Origin: Isoetes taiwanensis
Taxonomy: Eukaryota; Streptophyta; Lycopodiopsida; Isoetales; Isoetaceae
Length of the DNA stretch: 64,000 nucleotides
Assembly: GCA_021234155.1 (NCBI GenBank)
Contig: JAJEKV010000002.1
Location: 38,677,841 to 38,741,840, forward strand
Direction of reading: 5' to 3'
Made by a program: the position numbers and the translations under genes. Each line of letters opens with the position of its first letter. Positions within the stretch are counted from its first letter, which is position 1. The notes beneath the pieces are model-generated. The model was not told the origin of the DNA. It was given only the letters and a program-made list of their open reading frames with translations, and did no database searches. Below, one piece after another: positions 55,834-64,000 of the stretch.

Positions 55834-56424
55834 CTAAGTACAATAGACAGCCATTAATTCTCTATATGGTACATTTTTCATTTCATTCCTTTCCTTTTCA
55901 GTTTGAGAAGACATTCTACTTGAAAGCTTACTGCCAGGTATCATTGGAGTTTTCACAGCCTTGGAATCTTCCATATTGAATCTTTTCAAAACTCCCTTTA
56001 TGTTCTGCCCTTGAGATAGACATAATATTTTGTTTGCCCTGTCTCGATATACCTCTATTCCTAAAAACTTTTTTAACTCTCCCAAATCAGACATCTTGAA
56101 CCTCTCACTTAGAATATTCTTGCACTTTTGCAGAATTTCATTATTGCTACTAACCATAATATTGTGATCAACATATAAAGCAATGTAGCAAAATTCTTCA
56201 CCCTGTTTAAACAGATAGATATTTCCATCATTATTTAGTTTGACAAACCCTTGTTCCTGCAAATATGAATCCATGCATAGGTACCATTGCCTTGGAGATT
56301 GTTTCAATCTATAAACTGCTCTTTTTAATTTCCACACTTTATCTCTCCCTTGCTCAAAGCCAGGAGGTTGCTTCATGTAAATATCCTCTTCTAATTTCGC
56401 ATTCAAAACAGGCTGTAGTAACAT
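55834..56424 (-). pseudogene. Copia reverse transcriptase, C-terminal half
   Basis: The frame has EDIYMKQPPGFEQGRDKVWK, LKQSPRQWY and ALYVDHNIMVSSN. The catalytic box is YVDH instead of YVDD, so the second catalytic Asp appears lost, in addition to frameshifts at both ends (about 56400 and 55850). Confidence 0.87.
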
Positions 56425-57640
56425 CCATATGATGTATCTCTAGATCCTTAGCATTAGCCAAAGCCAACAACATTCTAATGCTTGCCATTTTAACTATTGG
56501 TGAAAAAGTGTCCTCATAATCTACTCCATACTTTTGTGTAAATCCTTGCGCCACTAACCTTGCTTTATGCTTGATAGATTTATTGTCACTTCCTTGCTTG
56601 ATTTTGAAGATCCACTTGCAGCCAATTATGTTCTTCCCTTTTGGTGGATCAATTACATCATAAGTATCTGTACTTTTAAAGGCATTTAGCTCATCTTCCA
56701 TTGCCCTTTTCCACTTACATTTATCTGCACTATTGAATGCTTCTTCAACAGTTTTTGGTGCTTCTGTATCTAGCAAAGCTAGTATTTCTACTAAGTTTAA
56801 CTCATCATGTCTAAGTCTTTTGCTTTTTTCTGATGTATCTCTACCAAATAATTCAGTGTTTACCTTGGCCTCTTCTTGTAGAATCTGAGTTTGAGTCCTC
56901 CTTTGTCTTTTTTGAACCTCTACTGCTTCTGTTTTATCTGCATCATTATCTTCTGCTGCCACATGATCACCATCATTATTAATCTCTGGTTCCAGGTCTC
57001 TATGTACCTGCATGTTCACAGGGTCAGCATTAATTTCAATATTATCATCATCACTTGTATATCCGCTATCTGCATGCTTTAGTTCTTGCACCGGCTCTTT
57101 TGTTTTGTCCATATCATACTTAAGTCTTCTGTCCTTATAATATTGTTGTTCATCAAATGTAATGTCCCTGCTTATCACAATTTTCCTTTTCTCTGGATCA
57201 TACATTCTATAAGCTTTCGATTGACTGCCATAACCTACCAAATAGGTAATTCTAGCTCTGTCATCAAGTTTCAATCTTTTTTCCTTTGGAATATGCACAT
57301 AACCTAGACAGCCATAAATCTTAAATTTGTCATAACTTGGTGTTGTACCAGAGCATAGCAATTCAGGTATTAAACCATTAATGCTTGTTGAAGGCAGATT
57401 ATTTTGTATTTCTACTGCTATTTTCGATGCTTCATCCCAAAGGAAATTTGGCAGTCCTGCATGCTTAATCATAGCTCTAACATCATTTAATATAGTCCTA
57501 TTCTTCCTCTCTGCAACTCCATTTTGCTGAGGAGAATGGCTACAAATCAATTGTCTCTGAATTCCTTTCTCTTTGCAATATCTCTTGAACTCATTGGATA
57601 AATATTCTCCTCCTCTGTCTGAGCGTATTTTCTTTATTTT
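56354..57640 (-). pseudogene. Copia integrase C-terminal part and RT N-terminal half
   Basis: From about 57640: IRSDRGGEYLSNEF (catalytic Asp of the integrase core), CSHSPQQNGVAERKNRTILN (catalytic Glu), FKIYGCLGYVHIPKEKR, an acidic linker (TSDDDNIEIN), then RT start VIDPPKGKNIIGCKWIFKIK, HKARLVAQGFTQKYGVDYED and TFSPIVKMASIRMLLALAN. Length and spacing are normal for copia. The N-terminal zinc finger and first catalytic Asp are deleted. Confidence 0.9.
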
Positions 57641-58022
57641 TCTTTATAATGCTGAAGTAAATACCTCCATATTTGGCCTGATGATTTACCTCTGATTTTC
57701 AGCAAAATAGAAACTTTGCTAGTTAAAATAGCATATGCCTCCTTGACCTTAGCTGGACTTATTGACACTCCTTCAGCTGCTGCCTTGTCAGAAGAGCTGC
57801 TTTCTCTTCTCTTAACATCGCTCTTGTAGAAGAAAAATCGCCTCCTCGCCCGCAATAATACTAGTAGAATCAGTAGATCATGAAACCAACTCCCATAAGT
57901 CCTCATTCTCTAAAACATTTTTGATATGTTCTTTCCAGATTTGAAAACCTGGACCTCCTTCATAAATTTTTATTCCATTGAGTAAAGAAGCTCCAAATCT
58001 GCTAGACATTGTAACCTGAAAG
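57641..58022 (-). other. Deletion scar and 5' leader of the copia element
   Basis: A 90-codon minus-strand ORF (57906-57634; RRESSSSDKAAAEGVSISPA) may contain a gag scrap; it is not recognisable. The leader near 57.98-58.02 kb (GAAGCTCCAAATCTGCTAGAC) is repeated at 54.48 kb. Confidence 0.4.
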
Positions 58023-58034
58023 CTCTGATACCAA
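58023..58034 (-). other. Primer binding site of the copia element
   Basis: The minus strand reads TGGTATCAGAGC one base from the LTR end, complementary to initiator tRNA-Met. Confidence 0.88.
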
Positions 58035-58704
58035 TGATGTAATTATAGCCCAAGAATCTAGCAGAATTAACAATCTAAGAAGTAATTATGACTTATTCAA
58101 TCACTTACAACTTAGATACAACTAAACTTTAGATCAAAAATCCGAGAGCCCGGGCATTCATCCTTTGATGAATCCGCATCCGATCATCTGAGTGTACTTC
58201 AAACAATCATTGCTGCTCCTTTATATTAGCTTAAGCGGCACCGACTCACAAGGAAGCGGCTCCATATTTCCAGTCGTCGGTCATAGACATACTATTCTCA
58301 ATTTTCCCAAATATCCCACAGGCGTAAAATAAACCTCTGAACCATTGAAACCTAACTAGGTTTCCTCGCGTATATTTTTCACCGCATTTTTTATACGGCA
58401 GAAATATACATGGGCGCTGTTAGCGGAATACGCCTTTTTAATTTGATTCTGAGCATCACAAACGCAAGCAGTGCCCATTTTCTATTTTCGTGCTTTTTAC
58501 TTGCATTCACTGCCACTGCTTCTCATGAATGCTCATATGACTCATAACTACTGCCACTGCTTCTCATAGGCTAGAGCTTGCTCACATTTCAAGACTTATA
58601 TGCTGAAAAGTCATATAGAGGATCAACTGATAATGTCAGAGCAAACTCAGTTATTGCATGAATCAATTGAGAAATACTATTATAATATGAACAAAACCCC
58701 TTCA
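58035..58704 (-). repeat. Right LTR (5' LTR) of the copia element
   Basis: About 670 bp, matching 54522-55195 with few differences (for example AAATCTAGAAG versus AAGAATCTAGCAG). Confidence 0.93.
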
Positions 58705-58926
58705 GAACTATATACCCATGGTGATATGCATTATTGAAGAAAACTTGGTATGTGCAACATTTACTAAAGACATGTGGCAAATTTGTACCTTGTATTAAGA
58801 TGTAAACTGTAAAAAGAAGGAAAGGAGAAAAAGTAAATCAGAACATACTGATATTTTGTCAAAATTGCATTCCCTTCAGGGTTGTACATTGAGTTTTAGT
58901 TTTGCGTACTCATTTGCCCTCTGAAA
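58705..58926. other. Flank between copia and FolD/M16 copy B
   Basis: 222 bases with no counterpart beside copy A. No gene. Confidence 0.5.
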
Positions 58927-59265
58927 CCTAGTTCAATGTTTAGAAAATTACACAAGGAAATTCATTGTCACAAGGAATAGACCAGCCACCAAAATTATTT
59001 AATTATCATAAGGAATAATCATTCATTTCATTATCACAAGGAATAATCACAAGGAATTTTGGTTGAGAATCATTATCACATGGAATAGACCAGCTAGCAA
59101 AATATTTTGTTGCCATTCTTTCAACATCATGTGGATCTATATCCTCAACAATTGCACATGTGAGGTTACAAGATGTGTAGTTTTCTCCAAAGAAGTCATG
59201 CACTTCTCTTCTCCTAATTCCTTGGAAATCATCAGGATATCTAATGACATGTCATTTTCCAGATG
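58927..59265 (-). pseudogene. M16 zinc-peptidase fragment, copy B
   Basis: Same segment as copy A: VHDFFGENYTSCNLTCAIVE, DIDPHDVERMATKYFASW. It differs by a few substitutions. Same missing active site and same adjacency to FolD. Confidence 0.55.
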
Positions 59266-59820
59266 GATCATATATCATCCCACAAAGGGTGCTGCAAGTG
59301 TTGAATCTGTTGCTTCTGATTGTAGCTTTGCCAAGTCCACAACATTTTGGAGCAGCATAGCAATGGTCATGGGCCCAACACCACCAGGAACAGGTGTTAT
59401 CTATCCTGCCACATCTTTTACTTCGTCAAAATCTACGTCACCAACTGTTCTATATTCCAACTTCTTGCTTGGATCAGTCACTATATTTGTCCCCACATCG
59501 ATTACTGCTGCATCTGGTTAATACAGTCTTGTTTTATCTGAAAGTCAGAATATCAAAAGTTACAATCTTTGGCATCACAAGTTCCTCCAAAAAACTTTTA
59601 TTACCATTTGTGCTTGACCAGCAGCAGCTATTACAATATCTGCATTTTTCACAATACTCTGTGGTTCAACAGTTCGAGAATGCACAATAGTGACAGTTGC
59701 ATCTAGCTTATTTAAAAGCATTGCCACTGGGAGACCGACAATGTTGCTTCTTCCAACCACTACTGCATGCTTTCCAGAAATTTTGATCCCACTTCTTTCC
59801 AGAAGCTCTATGCATCCCTA
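59266..59820 (-). pseudogene. FolD fragment, copy B
   Basis: Same exon pieces as copy A, including VGRSNIVGLPVAMLLNKLDA, HSRTVEPQSIVKNADIVIAA and GQAQMVIK, then the later exon with VGDVDFDEVKDVAG. It shares the TAG before ITPVPGG and the missing base before DAAVIDVG, so both defects predate the duplication. Unlike copy A, it keeps the normal GGVGPMTIAMLLQNVVDLAK frame, so the extra bases in A arose later. Confidence 0.8.
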
Positions 59821-60126
59821 TAATAATTAACCTAAAACAAGAACAATATAAGATGTCCATGATAACAAATATATAGCTTCAGAAAATGGGGCGTGTAATT
59901 TGTTCCAGCTCATACAGATCGCACTATAAATCCCTTACAAGGATTTCATTGATGCTTTCTGACTATAGTGCCAGCCACATGCTTCAGAACTAGTGATTGC
60001 AAAGTGCATGTATTAGTAGATAAAAGTATTTGGATTCTCCAGCATATCTTTGCTCTAATTAAAGAAATAGAAAATCCAAGTCACTACCTATGATGGCACA
60101 ATTGGGTGCTGCAAGGTTTGTAGCTA
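59821..60126. other. End of the duplicated segment and LINE junction
   Basis: The match to copy A stops at about 59962. Up to the LINE there is no recognised sequence. Confidence 0.45.
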
Positions 60127-62418
60127 TTAATCAATCAATATACATCCTTGTGCCAATAACAGAGCCCGGGGAGGAAGATGTTGTGCATCCATTCTGTCAA
60201 CCTTATGGAAATACGCAAGGTGCCTGCGCATAGCAGAATGCTGAAGGGGCCAAAAGCCAGTCTCATACAGCAAAATCGGATAAGGCACCGTGTCCTTGAT
60301 GCCTAGGCTGTATGTCAGGAAAGCCTTCTGTACCCTCTCTAGCTTATCCCAAGTGCCCTTGCTAATCGCTGGCCCCCAGACCTCTACCCCATACAGCAAT
60401 ACTGGTTCAACGAGTGCTAGGAACAGGTGTGCTTTGCGTGCCCAATCGCAGAGATCTATTCTGTAACAGCTATTCTGCATTGCATACAGGGCTTTCCATC
60501 CCGTGCTGACCCTTCTTTCTACACAGTCATCCCATAGCATGCTAGCAGAGAAATCGATTCCCAGATACTTAAAGGTTCTTACAACTTCCATACTTTGTCC
60601 TTTGTAATAGAAGTCTGGGATATCATGCTGCGCAGATAGGTTTGGCAGCAGCTTGGTTTTCTGCTGGTTGACGGTCATTCCTGCTATGTCGCAGAATTGA
60701 CTGAGAGCATCCAAATGTTCCTGCATACTCCTAGCTGTATGGGACAATAAGCCCAGATCGTCTACATAGAGCAACTGTTTCACTGTATATGCCTCTGGCA
60801 ACTGCGGGCCACCACCTCCATGTTCTTGCATCTAGGTCTCCAACTTGTCAATATCGAGTCCAAAAATGGACATCCCTGTTTAACACCTATGGTGCTGTTC
60901 ACCTGGTGATCTGACGCAGGCAAAGTGGTATATATTCCGTCATAGAGCCAGTAGATGGCATTCTGCAAATCCTGTGGGACATGTAGCTCCTGCAAGCGTT
61001 GCCACAACAGGTCCCGAGGGACCGTATCATATGCCGTCTTAAAATCCACGAAACAGCAATACAAGTCACATCGTGCATTGCGGCTAGCTTCCATAAGAAT
61101 TCTGAGAGTAAAAATATGACCACTCGTGGAGTGGGCAGGGCGAGAACCTGCTTGGCCAACTGCATGTACTCCAGCTTCCTCAGCCCATTGCGTTAACTTC
61201 TTCTCCAGCACACCTGCTAGAAGTTTTGCGAGTAACGGGCTCACCATGATCATACGGTAGTTGGTGGAGTCATCCCTACTTCCCGTCTTATGAATAGGAG
61301 TGACATTGCTAACCATCCATTCCTGTGGGAGGCCCTCTCTGATGGCCTGATTGATTATCCCTGTCAAAGGCCCGAGCAAAGCTAGCCCACCCCATTTCAA
61401 CAGCTCGGCCTGAAGTCCCTGCAAGTCCTTTGCTTTACCATTAGCAAGATGCCTAAGACCCTGGTGGATGTCCTCCTCTGAAAGCTGTAGTGTTTCTCCT
61501 AGCTGACCTGGTACCTCAGCGATCGCTCCACAGATCAAACATGCGTTGCTGATTTTCTGCAATGTAGCGATGCTTTTTGGATTTCAAGAATGCCTTATAG
61601 TCCCTAATGGCCTGTTGTCGGAGCTGTGGATCTAAGATGGTGCATAGCTGACTCTTTAGAGCCTTACATTTGGCGTCAAACCAGGGGTTCTAAGGGAATT
61701 GCGCGGTGTCCCTTCGCGGGGGCTTTCTTGCTGCAAAGCATTCACTGGCTGCTGCGAGTAAGGCCTTCACCAACCATTCACACTTATCATGCACTGTATA
61801 GAGGGCATCAATCCCCTGTAGCTCACATTCAAGTGCCACCTCATATCCTGTTTGCTTCCGATAGTTCGGGGTGTATCCCAAACCCAAGGGCGCCTGTCCT
61901 GTGGCCACGCCACTGAGTGCCTCCAATCCAAAGTGACATAAAATGGATAGTGGTCTGACAAAGTCTCTTCATCTCTTGTTCCTGTGCCTGTCGCGAAATC
62001 TCTAATGATATGAAGTTCTGGCACTGGAGCTAGGAGATAATCCACCATGCTGGCTCTACCATCGCCCCCGTTGCTTCTGCAAGTGAAGCCCCCTGATCGC
62101 GGCCATCTGAGCATACCATTGCAGATCACCATGTCAAAAATCTGGCATAGCTGCACCAACTCTCTTCCAAAGGCTTCGGAGACTGTATCCTGGGACCGTC
62201 TTGCATGCTGGGATGCCTCTATTTCTAGCCAAAGTGGGTTGGAGTCAGCATTTCCCTGAAAGGTGATCGACTGCCACTGTGCTATACGTGCATTGAAATC
62301 TCCCAATAAAAACACATGACCCTCCTGGCGATACTGCTCTATGTCATCATACAGTTCCCTATAGGGCATATGCACATCTATATCTGCCTGATGAACCCTG
62401 TAGAACTTAGTGAGATAT
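60127..62418 (-). mobile_element. LINE with endonuclease and RT, frameshifted
   Basis: Minus-strand non-LTR retrotransposon. Endonuclease of the exonuclease-endonuclease-phosphatase fold: HVFLLGDFNARIAQWQ, GGDGRASMVDYLLAP, TLSDHYPFYVTLD (62375-61767). Then RT: GLQAELLKWGGLALLGPLTG, NYRMIMVSPLLAKLLAGVLE, YCCFVDFKTAYDTVPRDLLW, GVKQGCP (61562-60850), with a frame change, then QLLYVDDLGLLSHTARSM as the catalytic box and LVEPVLLYGVEVWGPAIS (60831-60127). Frames break near 61.7 and 60.83 kb. The 5' end and the C-terminal finger are missing. Same family as the 49-51 kb LINE. Confidence 0.9.
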
Positions 62419-63310
62419 GTCCTCTGACAAATTCACGTCTATGGATTTTATGCCAACATCAGAACACGCCTTCCTTTTCATCATTATGAGATTTTGAAGA
62501 ACAGCATAGCCAATATACTCAAATGCTATAGCCACCATATTTTACATGCCATAGCCAGCATATGATGGTCGGAACACCATAGCCAACACCATATATACAT
62601 CGAGTCTTTCCTAACCGTCCCTGCCCTAAATTTAAAATCTTGATCTTGAACTATTCCAGGCAACCAACGCAACATATCAGAGCCACCATCAGCAGTCAGG
62701 GCTTCAAAATACCAATCTGGAGCCGAAGTCAAACACCCAGCATGATTATCGCTGGATCAAACTAGAGGAGGCAGAAAAATAAATTCGCCCCCTCTCTCGT
62801 TGTAATCAAAAACCTATTCTGGAATACAAAGTGTATTCCATAATATATTTTCCGTATTATTTTTGAACCATGATCCAGTATCCTGATTCCCACAACACAA
62901 ACAAAGGAAATTTCTATTATTTGGAATCATGTTCCTGTATCCCCACCAAAAAAAAAAAAAAAAAAAACAAATAAAATCGCAAGGTCATTCAAATAAATTG
63001 AAACAAAAAAGAGCGCAAGGTCTTTGGAAATGCTGAAAAGCTTAGTTAATGTTACTTTGTTGTTCCTTTTACTATTTCAGAATACAAAAAGGGTTTGATA
63101 GTCTTTTCCATTTCGCTATTCTGGAATAGTAAGTGTATTCAGAATACAAAAAGGGTTTCACGTTTCGAATACAGTATCCTTTTTTCCCTACTATCTCCAC
63201 TATTTGAACAAGAGAAGTTTGCTAATGTCTAAGATACATGGAAAATCGGATATTTATTGATCCTTTTAGATCGAAAAACTCTAATCATTGTCTTTTGTGC
63301 TCGATATTTC
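62419..63310. repeat. Repeat-rich flank with GGAATA palindromes and poly-A
   Basis: Contains CTATTCTGGAATACAAAGTG and CTATTCTGGAATAGTAAGTG (62812, 63115), relatives of the 45-kb array, and a 20-base poly-A run (about 62950). Around 62.48-62.6 kb ATAGCCA(A/C)xAT recurs about five times. No gene. Confidence 0.5.
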
Positions 63311-63560
63311 TCTCATCACTCCTCACACTTTGCATATAACTGAGTATTTTAAAAATACTGTAAATTTTGCATGTGAATATCAAGATTTTATCTTCAATTA
63401 TTGAATATACTACAATTACAATTACTACTTCTTCTATTTTCGCTTAAAAGTTATGTTCTCTTAAAACAGGAGTTCTCTCTAAAAACACACTTGGGGAAAA
63501 TTTTAATTGGTTGAAAAAGTGTCACTTTCACACAATCAATTCTCTATTCGCCCCCAAAAA
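63311..63560 (+). repeat. 3' end repeat, copy 2 (paired with 48985-49250)
   Basis: TCTCATCACTCCTCACACTT to AAAAGTGTCACTTTCACACA aligns with copy 1. The element body is absent, so this may be a non-autonomous or deleted relative. Confidence 0.6.
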
Positions 63561-63569
63561 AAGGGCTAT

Positions 63570-64000
63570 TGTGACGTCCCCTATTCGTATACGGTGCCCC
63601 GACCATATAAAACTGGAGTTCATCCCTCCCATCAGCATATTCCACTAACACGAGGCCATCCACCTAACATCGGGCCCTTGGCCAGGAGACCCGACGGGGA
63701 AGAATGGACGTGTCATTCATCCCGTCTCCCTCTGGATCATCCTAGCTGTGGAAGCGTAAACAAACATGAGTACATAACATCAATAATCATACATATAACT
63801 ACCTCCAGGGGTGGTCCACCATAACAAAGTACCTGCAACAGCACATCAGTGACAACAACATGGGAAAATCCTACCCAAGGCTCAGACTCAAGGGAATTGA
63901 CTGACGTGGGCCTCCGAGTTCATAATAGTGGACTTGGCTGGCATAGAACATGGTCACTGGGTAGTCCACTCCATCCGCCCCTCCTGTGCATACTTTGCAG
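63570..64000 (-). repeat. Partial LTR related to the 20-33 kb gypsy family
   Basis: From TGTGACGTCCCC to the window end the sequence follows the gypsy LTR layout: CCTCCCATxAGCA, GTGTCATTC, then TCCACTCCATCCGCCCCTCC and TGTGCATACTTTGCAG. It is clearly more divergent than the two LTRs of the 20-33 kb element are from each other, so it is a different, related element whose body lies outside the window. The strand is assumed from the shared TGTGACG end. Confidence 0.75.

Larger units (their letters stand above)
54522..58704 (-). mobile_element. Ty1/copia retrotransposon, internally deleted
   Basis: Two LTRs of about 670 bp flank a minus-strand pol remnant. PPT GAAGGGAGAG directly precedes the LTR start TGAAGGGG, and PBS TGGTATCAGAGC lies left of the right LTR. 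Order integrase-RT-RNase H identifies copia. Gag, protease and the integrase N-terminus are missing (junction near 57.64 kb), so the element is defective. Confidence 0.92.

Overview
The window looks like nuclear DNA from a land plant. Evidence is spliced plant-type gene fragments (ABCC transporter, NUP50-like, acyl delta-9 desaturase, FolD), tRNA-iMet-primed plant LTR retrotransposons, Helitron-type ends, and very low gene density in a sea of repeats. A seed-free plant such as a fern is my guess, from the mix of elements and a transposase-like family I associate with non-angiosperm genomes. No typical bacterial or organellar gene order is present.

Layout. 1-20 kb holds an open reading frame cut by the window edge, a perfect 29-bp-arm palindrome (3.93 kb), a decayed ABCC transporter (5.4-7.0 kb), a decayed NUP50/Ran-binding-domain copy (12.9-13.7 kb, minus), a spliced but broken conserved plant gene (14.2-15.3 kb) and a Helitron-like 3' end (17.45 kb). 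20.0-32.8 kb is one Ty3/gypsy chromovirus on the minus strand: LTRs about 1.57 kb, iMet primer site, gag, protease, RT-RNase H, integrase and chromodomain. Between leader and gag it carries about 3.3 kb of extra ORFs. The first, uninterrupted for 357 codons, ends in an unmistakable histone H3 histone fold. This H3-encoding retrotransposon is the most striking thing in the window. 32.8-41 kb holds fragmentary exons, a second Helitron end, a 334-bp tandem duplication, a group of hairpins, a 741-bp terminal-inverted-repeat element, one apparently intact small gene (38.0 kb, MAKR-like) and a desaturase exon.

41.4-44.7 kb is a purine-rich degenerate tract ending in a GATA microsatellite. 45-49.25 kb is a decayed transposase-like element (DUF7869-type) with a 316-bp MITE inside. 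49.25-51.4 kb and 60.1-62.4 kb are two related LINEs on the minus strand. 51.4-52.7 kb is the 3' part of another LTR retrotransposon on the plus strand. 53.4-60 kb holds two near-identical copies of a chimeric FolD + M16-peptidase gene fragment flanking a Ty1/copia element (minus) with unusual junctions. The last 430 bases begin another LTR related to the gypsy family.

How it works together: almost all of the window is mobile DNA or gene debris carried or broken by it. Only the 38.0 kb ORF looks like a functional host gene. Within the gypsy element, the encoded H3-like protein and the integrase chromodomain (a family that reads H3 tails) suggest a chromatin-directed strategy; that link is inference. 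Translations and comparisons were made by eye from memory of families; no database search was run.
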